A stretch of 64,000 bases of DNA from Neospora caninum Liverpool (Eukaryota; Apicomplexa; Conoidasida; Eucoccidiorida; Sarcocystidae). Of the stretch, positions 12,034-25,705 are shown piece after piece. The stretch spans positions 1-64,000 of the forward strand of contig NC_018387.1 of NCBI RefSeq assembly GCF_000208865.1, read 5' to 3'. Position 1 is the stretch's first letter; every line of letters starts with the position of its first letter. The notes below the pieces were generated by a model, which was not told the DNA's origin, ran no database searches, and was given only the letters and a program-made list of their open reading frames with translations. Position numbers and translations under genes: made by a program.

Positions 12034-14009
12034 TACCAACTGCGAGTGCATCTGCGACCCCTGAAGTGTAAGACAGCTACCGACAACTTGTCGTTTGCTT
12101 ATTGCCCTGTCACGCACATTGCCTTGCGGAAATCCACGGCGCTCGTCTTCTCATCAGCGAAAGGGCACAACGGGAACCCCCTTTTGAAATATGGCGGCTC
12201 ACGATGGCAAATAAAGCCGCGCATTGGAGAACCTCACAGCGTCTTCATGAAACGAACAACTTGGTCGTCGGTTTACACTTTTAAAAAAGTCTCTTCCATC
12301 ATGCTAACGAGCACCCCGTATAACTTTCATACGGACGACTAAGAGGTTTGCTGTTGAGTTTGCCTCCAATTTCGAGCAGTAGTGGAATATGGAAGTTACA
12401 GGAAAGCTGTTCCAACTAGGGGTATCTCCGAGGTAAATGCTCTTTACACAGGAAAATAACCTGGCTTGTTTGTCAACACCAGTTTTTCCGCATGGTGGAA
12501 TAGCAATGATCACGATAGGAGTGCCTGCTTGCCGTCAAAAACATTCGCAGAGCAGGGAGGGTCATTTGTACTAGAATGGGCCGGATTTCAATTATGCGAA
12601 GTTTGGCCCCAGATTTGTTTCACGTTCCACCGAAAAAGTTGGCATACCTACTAGTGATGTACCGCTATTTTAATCACCTGTCATCCGAACGCCCAAACAG
12701 AAAGACCGTTGTACACCTGCAGTTACGGCTCAGCTTGCCTAGATTTCCTGTGACTCCTTTATAGGACCTCTAAATTTGGTGTTGAAAAGGGGGGTGTTGT
12801 CAACAGTAGGGGACTTCTTAAGCAGTCTCCGTAACAGTTTGATTCGGTTATCTCTCCTTGGTGTGCAGTTTCTTCTAGCGTAGCTGAACGTTCAGGACAA
12901 AGCGTATGGGATAATTCGTCGGTGTTCTTTTGGTATTGTTGCGGGTTGTCCTTATATTTCCTGTTCTAACATTTCTTGTTAATCAGGCTGACAGTGGTGT
13001 GCTCGTGGTCGCCGCGGCGGGAGCAAGCAACAGTGCACCCGGTATGCGATAAAGCGGCAGCCAAAAGCGTCCAAACTCTCAGAAGAGTCATCCTAAAATC
13101 CTGACAGGGGACCCTGCTGCGAGCCATTAGGACAACATGGTATTCGATATGCCGCATCTATCCGCCTTTCGCACCTTGTGTGAAGCCAAGGATATCTCTA
13201 CTTATCTGCTGCCAACTCCGGTCGTACTGTGTCCCGGGTGTGCGTATACGGGCGTATTCAGCCGCATACCTCCAAGCTAATATAACCCTATATGCCTGTG
13301 GTTTTTATGTATACATAAATATACGTATTCGTAAACTTTTTTTAGCCACGTATGTCTTCGCATGTGAATCTCTTGCCGCCAGCTCTTGTACACTTGTGTA
13401 CCGAATATACGTTTATTTTAGATATCCTCGATGTCTGTGATACTCCGATTCAGTTACGTATTAGGACCTGAGCAAGGCATTTGTGTTTCGTAGTTCTGGG
13501 GCTTGTATTCATCAGGAGATTTGCAGAGGAGTTTCCTGCGAAATCATTTGTTCCACCTTAACTTGTGGTGCCGCCGTCAGCAATCCCTTCGTGGACTGGT
13601 GTCCTGGGTCCGGGACTATAGACGACCTGATCCCCCAAATCAATCTTTTCTATTCTTTACGGGAACCGTTTGAAAATGATGTGTGAAATATCTCAAAGGT
13701 GCCGCGATATTTTCTTCTTTTGCGAGACCATACTCTGTTTGGCCAGCGTTAGCCTTTCCGGTTGAACAATTACCTCTGGATGAAAAATACGGAAGGCAGA
13801 CGCAAAAGAGGAGAACCGTTTGGGAGCAATAGTCGAAAGCATGGCAAGATGGTTTGACTTGGGGGCGAAGCAGCGCCGTCCATCGCCTCCCACACTCCCT
13901 CCTCCTCGACACGATCCCATCTATTAAAATTAGAATCTTGCCGCACGCTAAGAAAACCCACGGTTCCTTTAAGCATCCGTCCCTGGCAGCGGTACTAATG
14001 CCGAACAGG

Positions 14010-15060
14010 TGCCTGTCGGAAGAGCAGAAGGCAAGCGTCTGTCACTGCTCAAAACGTTCTGGACAATAACATCCGTCGACTGCCCGGAGAAGGATGGATT
14101 ACGGTACACTGTCGGGGAGTATTCTTTCGATGTCTCAGCTGCAGACAGCAAGACGACAAAATACACGGACACGTCAAAAACGCATGTCATCGAACGAATT
14201 GGGACTCAACTCTGGTCTTCCGCAAATGGTCCTGTCCAGTTGTCTCCGGCGCTCTAACGCTGAGGGGAACCGACTGCGGATGCTCCGTGCCCGGCTGCTA
14301 GACTGAAGTGTACTCACCGAAAGCCGTTCCGCCACGGGAATGGTTATCGGCCTTTACCTACGACATCTGACAGGAGTGTATCCGTAAACTTGGCGAAGCG
14401 GGCGACGGCAGGCAGCAGCCAGGCGGATATACCATGGGGCTCCACCGGCTGTTTTAATCCGTATTTCAGGTATGCTGCACAGTCTGTTGCTGGAACGTCA
14501 AGAAGCGCGAGAAAAACATTTGTCACCTTGGAATTTCCTACGCTTAAAAAAAATTTGAACTACGCTGCTTCCACAGCATTGTGAAGTTGCTCACTGGTAT
14601 AGGAGGGCCATCGATTTCATGAGACAGCACGTTCTCGCGATAGTATTTCTTCTCTCTGGATCTTCAGCTTCAGTGAGGAAGTGATTCCTGTTAAACGCTT
14701 AGGAGCTCGTCACTCAGAAGGGCATACCATAGCCCTCATCGAATCTCTGTACCACGACGAAGAGTGCTTCATCTGTGCTCAGATCTGCAGAAGTGCGCCA
14801 CGCAAGTGTTTCTGACATTTCCTGAATTGACACCTGTTTACGCGGGGGACGAGCGGAATCGTTCGTCATCGTCAAATGTGTCACCGTCGCCCGCCAGGTA
14901 GTGGAATGACACCTTTTTGTGGATCTTCAGTCAACGGTGACTCTGTATAAGTGGATTATTTCCCTCCGCCAACTCTATAAGGCAGTCTCTATTGGCTCGT
15001 TGAGCCTGAACCCTGAATTATTCCTACAAAGCAACTGCTGTATATTCTGCTGACAGGAAT
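14010..15060 (-). pseudogene. Truncated threonine synthase pseudogene (exons 9-11 only)
   Basis: Matches the 3' part of the intact gene at 47138-48374. The exon-9-like part lies at about 14590-15060, the exon-10-like part at about 14360-14480 and the exon-11-like part at about 14010-14115. The exon-10 block keeps AAYLK, SAW and a degraded form of the active gene's ASTAHFGKF. It has lost about 50 bases in the middle, gains an in-frame TAA, and its donor GT has become GA. The exon-11 block keeps HPSP and LSSDR but has a one-base deletion that shifts the frame. Exons 1-8 are missing: homology stops near 15060, inside exon 9. These breaks make it non-functional. Confidence 0.8.
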
Positions 15061-18000
15061 AGATAACCCTTCCCTCATTTTCAGGTGGTTGTCGTCCCCA
15101 TTTTACTTCTCGCTCCTCTCGTCGCTCTTGTATTTTTTTCTGTCTCTTCCTCGTCTTCTTTCTATGCAGACGTTGTTATCCGCCTCCCTCCGTCGGGAAC
15201 ACCCACCTATTCCTCGCCTCCCGCCACAAAATAGATCCGACGATCAGAGGGGGAGGAAACAGGTATCAGCACAGCAACAGTCGATATAAGAGACGGGAAA
15301 TGGGGTAAAAACGAATCCGGCGATATTTTTTCAAATTGCACATTTTTTTTCACTGGTAAAGCCTGCTAACTCTAAGCTGTCTTTGGGCCACTCAGACCGT
15401 TGGGTGGGTGTATTGTCGTGGCCGAATGGCGCGTTTCTTGTCCAGCCACTCTCTCCTCAATTGTCGCCTCTTCAGCATTTTAGCGAAGAGCCCAGCTGCC
15501 GTGTTTTTTTGTTCGTCCTCTTCTTCCTACTCTATTTCAACTGACACTTTCGCCTTCTGCTTGCTCGCTTGAATAAGCGAACAGCGATAGGTGCTTCTCT
15601 CCTTCTTTCTTCGTCTTCCTCCTTGCGGGCTTTCTCTTTCCGTTTTTTCCCCGATCAGACGGTCAGACGCTACTTGGGTCTGACCTCATCCCACGCCATA
15701 TGTCATCTGTTCCACAAAAAAGATCGAATGTAGGGACAAACCCAGCACCAAAAGAAAGTTGGGATCTAAACAGGGAGCCAAGACAGTAGAACATGTTCGG
15801 TTGGTGACATCCAGTCCAACGGAGAGAAAACGCTTCACGACTGGGTTGAATATGTCCCGTATGTACAAAGAAGTCTTGGCCTTTATCTCATGGAGCCTTC
15901 CGTCAGGCGTTCAGCCTCCATGCCTTCTTTTCTCTCTCTCCTTCCGCCCCTTTCATTTATGCTCGACGCTGTCCAGTTTTCTTCCCCTGTCCTGACCACG
16001 GGCTGACCTCGAGGTTGCCCTCTCTCTCTTCATCGTCTTCCTTTATCACTCGTGCCCGCTTTGTAATCAGCACTCCCTCCTGCTCGTTCCAATCTCTTTT
16101 CGCCCTGCTTCTCCGGCATGATACTTTCTTACCTGTCTTTTCCTTTACTTCCGAGGAAAATATACTGCACCGTGAACATGCGGTACTCTCTGAAGTCACA
16201 TTTACCATATAAAGCAAAACCACCCACAAACCTCGAGGATGAAGGAGGGTGGCCTCGCAGCGCCGAAGACCCACGTAGCCGGAAGTGCCAATGTCAAAGT
16301 ATAACACACTGGCCATTAACAATGTGATAGTTCGTTTTTCTCGTTAAACACTTAGTGGCTTGCTCAAGCTCGGCCACCACGTGTTGCCTCACCTCCAGCT
16401 GCATGTTGCCTTGCTGGTCCTGCTTTGCGCCTGCGTTCTGAGCCAAGGTATCTGATGCCAGATACCACATACACTTGCAGGTTCAGGTCGTTGAGAATCC
16501 CAAATGCATATGAAATCTAGCAGAAACGTAAACAACGCCCAATGAGCTTCTCGACAAGCCAACCAGAGTCAGTGACACGTGTGTCTAGGCTAGAGCCGCA
16601 GTGGGTCTCTGGTGGCATGTAGTGTCACCACCATTCGAGGACGAAAGACGAGAAACACAACGACTTGGAGGGAAGGACGAAAGCATTGTGGGTATCAGAG
16701 AAACAAGGTATGGAGGTCCACATCGAGGGGTGAACACAGGGGGAAGCTACTTGACAATTCTTTAGAAAAACACTCTCGCTTATGAGCCATGGAACGGAAA
16801 AACGCGGTCTCGCTCACACTCCCCGGCTGATTTCATCTGCGTTCCATACAAGGCCACCTGTAATTTAGTATACTGTTGCGTGAGATGGTTTCGTGCGGCT
16901 TACTGTTGCCGGGAGAATTGGCCAGGCCACAGAGACGCGGAATGAATTTGCTTGTGTACCCGGCAGTCCAGACCGTTTTCACCAGCACGAGCGAGCAAAG
17001 GCGTTCGGTGCATGATGCTGGCCGTTGCGTGATTCTTCGGGTCTTGCTGGTGGTAAGCAATAAATCGAAAAGAGTGCTTCACTTTTTGATTTGGCGCGTA
17101 GGAGGCCTATGGAACAATTTTTCCCTCAACACGGTAAAAATTGAGTTCGACTGAATAGTCTGGTATATTTTCGTTCGTGGATCTTCCCTTCGTACCAGCG
17201 TTCTCCGCAGTTATGAGGCTTCTCTTCCGCTTGTATGCACGGCTGAAGAATCCTGTGGTTATATGCTCAGACTGGGAAGCATAAGTTATCAGATCCGGAT
17301 GAGTTAAACGATGTCGTGCGGACAGTTGCAGCATTTGGTAGAGGGGGCCGGAGTCCTGCTGCTGATGTGCAACCTTATTCAAAGTTTCTGAACACCTGTT
17401 GTGCGGACAAGAAAAAGGCAGCAGCTGCAGCTGAGCAACGCCAGCTCGTTTCAAATATAGGGCGAAAAGAGTGCTGTTGCTGACGTTGTCAGAAGGGAGA
17501 CGGTTGATTTTGATCTGTATTGCTACATTTTCACCACCGGTTTGTACTGCAATATGTTATTTAGTTCCAAATGTGGACGCCCTTTTTCTCTGAGCTGATC
17601 CAGTGGCCCATTCAGGTGGCTCATGAAACGTGTCGGTGTAGGACCCGTTCTTGGACTGGACTCGGGCGCACATAACCCTATTCAGAATAAGGTCAGTAGA
17701 CAGCAGATACGGTTCTGAAGCCCCAAGTTTTGCTGGCTGTTGACAATTTCATAGTATGTGGACTTACTCCAGGTAGGCTTGTTCGCTGAGGCGGTGTCAG
17801 GCGAGATCATATGGGGGCCTACCTCTCGCGTTCCCGCACCCGCAGCGAAGCCGCACAGATTTGTTCCGGGGCACGGCAACGGAGCCTTTGAAATCTGATA
17901 AACAATGAGTTTTTCACTACTAAATCTACCATCCTTCGTAGTCTGTGGCATCACCGTTTGCAACACTGGCTTTACTGCAGTTCCGCTACAGCAGACGCTA

Positions 18001-21000
18001 TGAAGCAGCGCACTAGACGTGAGTTGAAACACTCGCGACGTACGTGCCGCTCCGTCACCCCCCCCCCCCCTGTTCAGTGGGACAAGTGTTGTACCGGTTG
18101 GAACGTCACCCTCCTGTTCAGTGGGACAAGCGTTGTACCGGTTGGAACGTCACCCTCCTGTTCAGTGGGACAAGCGTTGTACCGGTTGGAACGTCACCAG
18201 GAAGGTAAGTAGGTGTGTATTTCCAGGTGCCGACATCCGGCTACTGGGGAGTTGCTAACGCTATGGGGGTGTCCATAACTAACAGCTTGAGACACCAGAT
18301 CCGCCCTGAGGCATGAATGTCGCGTGTCAGCGTGACAGAACAACCACACTGATTTTGTGCTCGTGAGCACACTTCAACGTTCGGTGCTTGCAAGTGCTGG
18401 ACAAGTCGTTCTCTTCATACACGAATGCTGCGGTATAGGCATTGCGGCGGGCAGACTGCCACAGACCACTGGTACCCAAGGGTACATAGCTGGCCCCACG
18501 CATACCAAGCAGCCTGAGAAACCGTTTAACGCATTTTACTGACTGTGGCAATGAGAAGCCAGTTTGCCATTTACAAACTTACGTTCCGGCGCACCGCCTC
18601 CTGGTAACCCTCACTGTACCACGCTACTCTGCTAACCAAGCGTTGCGGTACCTTTCGTGCCAGTCATTGGCCGTCGTATTACAGCCGCTGCTCCCACGCC
18701 AAATCCCGATGCCCAGCACTGCCACACGTCGTCCTCAGGCAGAAGAGAACATAATATTCAGCCGAAGAGTCACTGGTTCAAATCCGATCTGTAATGGGGA
18801 TAAGTCCTGCGAAAGAGCAGTACCTCATGGATACCTAGCCACAACGGAGGCGCTAAAGTGAGACCTGGACTACGTGTACTTTATTTCCTGCGTTCCCCAG
18901 TAATACGGCTGAAGAAATCTGCTTGAGCAGGTTGACGATGTTTCAGTCCCTTACAATTCCAGCACTTGTGTGGGGCTGCTACGCTCCTTATCGTACTGCG
19001 CTGTCTCCCTAACCGTGACGAGCCACAGGGAAAACAAATGCACGGATCACAGCCAGTGACACAATGGCCAGCGATACCGCTCGTGACAGCTGTAATCCTC
19101 CACGTATTGTGAGGAAAGGCACGCAGATCGTCTTAAGAGAGCATAAATCTGCGAGGGATTCTACGAGTGCTCGAGCATATTGATCTACCTGCTTACAGTC
19201 GGCGAGTTGATTCCCGCAATAGCACACTTGTTGTTTTAGCACCATCCAGGAGGAGCGGAGCAGTTTCAATCATTGGTGGTGTGCGATCCAAGCTGTCTTT
19301 TGTCAGAGACCCCCCTTCCTCAGGTCACTCGGCTGCAACCAGGCATTATCATTACGCTGCGCAGGATAGCGGGCATTTTCACGCTGCAAGGACTCACTCC
19401 GTCAGTTCTGAAACGTCTGCGTACGCCCCGATTATCGAACCATCTCTCGTTGATTCCTGGACTGACTGACATCCGGATGAGCAGTGGCATAGTGACGGCA
19501 TCCTCATGGTGTCGTACTGGCTGCTCTTTCGTGCGCAGCTGTTGCCATTCCAGAACTTGGAGACATTCATGAATTTGAAGCAGCACTTTCTGTGGTATGC
19601 ACTGAAATAGGCAGTCTTAATGACAAACACACAGCACATCGACAAATGCACTGCCATGTCAGATGCCTACGTGGTCTTGACCACCTGATCCGCTCACGAT
19701 GTGAAAAATAAAATAAATAACGAATTTGCTTTCATTAAGCCAGTGTTCATTGATTTCACTGAAGGCCAGCGACGTAGACCTATTGCTTGTTCATCGCAGG
19801 GGGCAGGTGCGTATACCCATTCGGTCACTGGCGGAGCTGAAGCCTTCGAAAGCTTTTCAACGTAGTAGATTGAATGATATCCACGATTTCACTACTGAAC
19901 CCGAAAGGTATTGATTCTCTCGATCTCCTGGGGGTCTGAACCGCTATCGCGTCCAATTTGCTCGGCCGTCATACGGTTAGCGGCAGCCATGGTGGGGCAA
20001 GAGATACGTTTTGTCTACGCGAACTCGAAAACTATATCCTGCTGCTGTGGAGCTAAACCGCACTCAAATGAGTGGAGGAGGTTGAAGTTGAAGATAGGCG
20101 CACATCTGCGTCACTGACCTAGAGCTCGCAGGGCAAACGGAATACGCAAGCATTATCGAATGACACCCTTTTCGCTCATTTGATTCGACTACAGTGGCGT
20201 GAGGGCGATCATTCTAAATTGGAAGATCGCTGAAACTTGCCACAAGAAGGCCCCTACAACGCGGCTTCTTACTCTGCCACAGCATCTGCGTGACACCAAT
20301 ACCGAAAACTCTAAAAACCATAGCCCAGAACTTTAAATTCCTAAAAGCCTGACGGTAGACTCTGAACACCGTTGAAAGTTAGCAGTGAATACCAGGTGTC
20401 AATCGGCGAGGACTCTGGACGCCGCATGATGTTATTCTGTTAATTGTGTCCCTCGTCGTCTGCTACACTGTCGATCCTGGCTGCCGTTTTGTGCATCAAA
20501 TATGTACCTGCGGGGCGGTGCGCGAGGGGCGGTTCAAAGCTTTAAGCAGGTCTCGTAGCATCCGCAGCCCCTAACGGGAGCACTCACTCGAGCATTGTGT
20601 GGTGTCGACCTAATGCAGCTATCGCCGTTGATCATTTTACCAGCTACACTTGACGAAACACACTGCTGTACCTACTATATCGGCCTCCAGGTTTTAGCAA
20701 CCAAGAAGCGCGTTCCTGTGCCTCCATGTGCCATTTGGGGGGTTACCGACTTGATGTGGTTATTAAATAGGCAAGCTGAGATTGTGTGAGCAAGCAATGG
20801 ACAGTCAGTGAAGCAGTCGTCAGCTGGACAAACACTTACGGGAAGTAACTAAGCCTTTCACACTTTTCCATTGTTTCCACGGCTCGGTGACAGAGCTAGG
20901 AGTGTGCAGTTCTCACATACGCACATATGATAACGGCGTGTATTCAAGTTACACAGCGAAAAATACTTCCGAGGAGACATTTGGCTCGGTAACGTTGATG

Positions 21001-23479
21001 ACACACGGACGTTTTGCTCAGTCTGATGCGGAGCTAGTATGCACAATCGCTTGTTTGTGCACGTTGGTATCGCGACTGGACGGATCTTCCCCCGTATTCC
21101 TGCCATACGTTTGTGGTCATCTTTAGCACGTTCCTGCAATATCTGGCGACAAGAAAAACAGTACATGAGAAATAAGCCGCTTTGCTATAAGCAACTTCGT
21201 ACACTACTTCGCGGCGAGAATAAAAATAGTACCAGAAACTGAAGCCGTTGTGCACAACGACCTATCCAGAGAAGCCCCTCTTTTTCTTGTTCTCCGCATC
21301 CCTATCTTGGTTCTCTCTTTTCCCCCCCTGGTTGCAAAACACAGGTCTGCACTTCACCAACGAACGGGTAGAGGATATCATGGCCATGCGTGTACTATTC
21401 CTTTTTTCACAGCCGAGCAGAACACTTCCCCGCTTCATCGACAACATTTCCTTTTCTCTGGCGACCACAACCAAGGTGGGGTAACTATTTTCTTTCACAC
21501 CTCGCTCTTTCCCTTCTCTTCCCCAGCTCCCTCTGTATTTTCTCAGGGCGAGTGTGTAAAAGAAGCCGCTGCAGGCAAAAATGGTGTAAAACTCGGAGGA
21601 TGATAAAAGAAGAGAACAACAACTGGACAACGAAAGCGATGTCACTTCTGATAATTGTATCACCCACGTGACTCTGCACACCGTAGCGAAAATTTCTTCG
21701 ATGCCCCTTCGTCTCCCCGGCAGTCCTCCTCACTCAGGTTGTCCTCGTTCAGTCTTCCTGTGGCAGCATTCGGGACGTGGGAAACGCAGACAAGCCGTAC
21801 AGAACCGAGGCGGACACACATGAAGCGCTGACCGAGATTGAGAAATCCGATTTCTCACTTCACAGAATCAAACTGTTAATTTCTGCAACATCTTCTTTTT
21901 CCGTGGACAGAAGAGGGAAGACAATCGTCACGTTGACAAATATCTACCTAAAATTCACAAGAGTAGTACGTTAACATTCATCTCCGGTCCTTCACCTTCT
22001 GCCGCTTCATCCTGCACCTCGGTGTCCGTGCCCCCTCTTGCAACATCGAGGGTCCGCCTGATCATTTTTTTCTCCAGATTCAATTTACGTACCTGGAGAC
22101 ACAACAATCGCAACAACGGAGAATGTCAAGTCAGGAAAAGAAATGTTCTATCCACTGCCAAAACCGGTTCATTTCTCGGGAAGAGCACCGCCTTTCACCA
22201 CATCTGCTGCCGTTCTCGTGCGTGTCTCCTACCCCAGCCACCTGATGGCGGACCCTCTGATTGAATGAATCCCTCTTCCCTTACGCCGTGTCATCATTTT
22301 GTAAACAGCCGTCTATTACCTAGAATATGTTTGGTAAAGCCAAAACCCGCAGCATGCACTAGTCACATCCGACCACCACATCACATGTCGGTCACCTTAC
22401 GAATGTGAGGTAAATAAAAGTCATCCAACCGTCTCTCCCCCTCACAGATCCACATAGTTCATCCTGCAAGTCTGTGATGTACATCCTGTTGGGTTCACCT
22501 GCAGCTCCATTCAAATCTGACCGCTACTCCCTTTTATCCGCTCCCCAGCTGGCGTAGTCCCGTTGACGTCACATATAGCGTACACAACTGATGCGGCGAG
22601 GGGCTGCGGTCAGAGACAACATATGCTTGGCGGCAATCGCGACTATACTCAAGATAGACGAGCGATGAACTCAATGGATGAGAACGCCCGACGCCAGCGT
22701 CATACTCTCACACAGTCATAGTCAGTGTCGTTGACGGGGTCATGCTTGCACAAGATTAACCAGAAGCGGCACCTCAGAAATATAATGTGCATGGGCACCA
22801 GGCGGCGGAATTCCAGTGACGCAAAACGGCCTCGTTCGCCTCTGGTAAAGGACGGGGTAAAACGAGATGGAAAAGAGAAGGGCGCAGCTGCGGAAAATCT
22901 CACAAAACACGAAAATGTTAGCACTTTACAGGAGAGACCCCTGTCGACATTTGTCAAAGTTTAGCTGTAACAGGTGGCGAGCAGATGCTCATTCAGTGTG
23001 GATCTAAATAGGCGGGAAGCTCCCTTGTATCTCCCGCACTATAACAGTCAGCAAGCGTTTATTGAGCCGATGCATAACCTATCCTGGCGCACAGAAGCAT
23101 TTTGAGCGTCATTGTTCTGTCACGTCTTTTCGCCACCTTACTCCATCCGCCTGCACGAACGCCTCGACAACACATCAGTCAACACTGGAAGAACCGTTTC
23201 CTGTTGGTGCCCACACCATTCGCCAGTGGCGGCGTCGCACTCCACGATCCCCTTCAAAACCTATCTGCATATACAAACCAAGGGCAAGAATGGGTCGCCT
23301 AGCTACGGGTCTCTCGTACTCACGAAATCACACTCCTCAACCCCAACTCTGCTAAACGATTTTTGAAAGCAAATGTACCCTGATTATCTTTGTTATATTA
23401 ATACATGGTGTTCAATTGGTTCCATTTCCACAATAGTCGTGCCAGCCACCGCCAACCGCAACACGAGATCTTCACTACT
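15061..23479. other. Long intergenic region without recognised genes
   Basis: About 8.4 kb of mixed-composition DNA. Pyrimidine-rich stretches at 15.08-15.25, 15.47-15.65, 15.9-16.15 and 21.24-21.55 kb resemble 5'-flank or intron DNA of coccidian genes, but no convincing coding frame follows them. The longest frames (about 120-140 codons, for example 21262-21681 minus) are complements of such tracts. No RNA gene was seen. Confidence 0.4.
18070..18197. repeat. 44-bp minisatellite, three copies, after a C13 run
   Basis: Copies start at 18070, 18114 and 18158. They differ by a single T/C change, and the third loses its last bases. A run of 13 C residues (18058-18070) abuts the first copy. Confidence 0.9.
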
Positions 23480-23838
23480 TAGTGCCACTAGGGAGACGCT
23501 GGTAGACGTCCAAACTACAACCGGCCCTCACCGCTGTACAACTTCGCATGCCTACTTATTTGTTCTAGACGCCACCAACAAGCAAAGGCGTCCAGTCTGC
23601 GACATCACGTGTGCGAGTTCTCATGGACCGCCTACATCGAGGCTTTCATCGCTGGCAGATACCAGGACCACGTGTGACGGGCCCCGCCGGGCTGTCAAGC
23701 TCACCAACAGCGTCATCGTCGCCTGCGTCCTCCACAGTCTGCTTCGGCCTAGCACGAAAGTGGCTGCCAAATTCGTGTCAGCTAGCTTTATGTGTGCTGG
23801 GTCTGATCGGAGCATTGGCGGCCGTGGTTGAAGCCTAA
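23480..23838 (+). pseudogene. Possible relic of an SRS-type GPI-anchored surface antigen
   Basis: One frame ends at 23838 with a Ser/Pro-rich linker followed by a short hydrophobic tail, CVLGLIGALAAVVEA, then stop. This is the layout of the GPI-anchor signal at the end of SRS surface proteins of Toxoplasma and its relatives. About 100 bases upstream, in another frame, is YLFVLDATNKQ followed by VCDITC. That resembles the end of an SRS domain, where a phenylalanine-valine strand is followed by a cysteine in a run of valines. The frame change between the two parts and the lack of a recognisable complete six-cysteine domain suggest a decayed copy. Family assignment is inference from short motifs. 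Confidence 0.35.
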
Positions 23839-23849
23839 TTATACAAGTA

Positions 23850-24059
23850 ATGAGACGGAAAAAACTTTCCTTCAGCCCGAATTCGGTCGTGCTCAGCGGT
23901 AGCTGCTGCAACACACCGCGTAACGTATGTACTCAATTCCGACTGACTAGCGCGGGTCTATCCTCTGCGCTTGGTGCCCTGTTACTTCTTTCCCTTGTCG
24001 TCTGCATGGAAGCACTTGCTTCCGCAAGACGGAAAAGCCTTCGCAAGTATTGTTCTTGA
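23850..24059 (+). other. Small frame with a signal-peptide-like segment
   Basis: A 69-codon frame starts 12 bases after the stop of the SRS-like relic. Its residues 36-52 are a Leu/Ala-rich hydrophobic run ending in ALASA followed by arginines, like a cleavable signal peptide. The hydrophobic run sits far from the start codon and the frame ends soon after. It could be the head of a second dead gene, or chance. Confidence 0.15.
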
Positions 24060-24399
24060 AAAGCGAGGCCATGTCGCCTTTCTCCGCTCATATTCCAGTG
24101 CATTATAATTCACATGACAGCACTGTATAACTGGAATTATAATTATTTAACTACCGCAGGGTAGATCCAGAGTTGCCTGCCACCGAGGCATGCACACATT
24201 CGTGCACCACGTTAGCTTGTTCGCTTCCAGAAGCCACAAGCGCCTCCGCTGCCGTGAGCTAACCATCGCCTTCTGTGGCCGACTACGCGAGACCGCTGGA
24301 GCATGAATCTGGCTGTGGAAAGCAATCCACACTGGCTTTGATCTCTTTCACCTGCGCTGGTGACCTGAATAGATCCCTTCGCTACAGCCGATAATACAT
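24060..24399. other. Spacer before the 1.6-kb array
   Basis: No gene or repeat recognised. It includes a short AT-rich patch near 24100-24150. Confidence 0.4.
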
Positions 24400-25705
24400 T
24401 AAGCATGCATAAAACTTATACTCACACGCGACCACTCCTGCATCGAAAGCTGACCCACAACACGCGACCGCACTCTGACGAATACTTGCGCGACGCCTTG
24501 ATTCGTTCCACCCCCCTTCCTTCTCCACCCTGTCCACAGCCGTGTCCATCCCTCCACGCGTTGCCTACCACCTTGCAGTGAACGCCTATAATCGTCACAA
24601 ACTTATAGTAAAATCAACAGACCCCAAAGGGCTCGCGTAGTAAGCCGTGAATAATGGATGTTGCCGTATGCCGCCATCGCCTTGAGCGGCACGCGACGCT
24701 CAGCACTAGCGACCGTGCCTAACACGTTGTCACTACGTCTCTCAGTCTCCAAGCGTACATATCCACATCTGCTGCATCCAATACCGATGGTGGACACATC
24801 GACCCCGAATCGCACCCAACGGGCACTGCAGCCCCACTGCCGCAAACGACTCTACAAGTAATGCAGACGCTCGCGAGACAGGCCCCTGGATAGGCCAGTC
24901 ACTAGGTTTGACGTCGCACACCGGAATCCGGCAGAAGTGAGTACCGACGCTAGTAATGATACACGCCATGCCGAAAGCATGGAGACAGTGCTTGGTGCAT
25001 CCACGAACGCCTACCAAACCCTCGGCAGTGCCGACGTATGTCAGCTGTCGCAACATGTCAATGCGAGCATCCACTTCAAACAATGCTACGACGCGCCGGC
25101 GGTAAACACCTCCTTCTCCATAGCACCTGTCGCTAGTAGAGCCCCACCATACGGTACAAATAACCGTGCTCGTCAGCACAAACAGCGACCAAGAGGCTAC
25201 GCGATATGTCCGAAAAGAAGTCACTCTCACGCGGAAAACCAAACGCTGGCTTATAATGTCACGGCCATTGCACACTGGACGCCCAAAAGTACATATGCCT
25301 GCATATGGATGGACTCTTTGGCACACGCCCTCGTCACGCGGACCAAACGCTGCGCATCACATCCTAGTACTGCGGTACTGCGCATGTCTTTTGAGCGCGC
25401 AAGCGAGGTCGTATTGCGTACTCTTTTAAACTGCAGACGTGACGCACCGTCATATCGAAAACAGTGTGGCTGCACGTTGTTGTGTTCTGCCTACGCGCCC
25501 TCCCCATCGATCAGCTGCACACCTCGTCCAATCATGCCGTGACTTTGATTGACACCGACACGGCAACCAGCAGGCTAGAGCGGCATGCTTCGTCCCATTT
25601 GGTGACAAGCTTAGTGACGGTTCTTCCTTGGTACCGCCCATTTAGTTGAAACGCATCGGTATCACACAGCTGGTGCCCGCCGCCAAGGCGCGCGGTCCAT
25701 ACTTT

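Larger units (their letters stand above)
7240..15060. repeat. Segmental duplication, copy A (partner at 40740-48290)
   Basis: Colinear, diverged matches in the same orientation can be read by eye: 7490-7860 with 40960-41290, 8700-9280 with 41690-42240, 9530-10020 with 42470-42980, 10230-10500 with 43120-43500, 10600-10740 with 43575-43745, 11310-11420 with 44310-44420, 12730-12830 with 45865-45960, and 14010-15060 with 47140-48290. The threonine synthase gene is complete in the partner and truncated here, so this copy is probably the derived one. Two predicted splice donors are kept in both copies (intron starts 7588/41061 and 9684/42636, minus strand). About 760 bp at 7930-8690 has no counterpart in copy B. 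Confidence 0.75.

Noticed and set aside
18770..18800. GGTTCAAATCC resembling a tRNA B-box
   Set aside because: The flanking stem does not pair well, and no tRNA body lies upstream.
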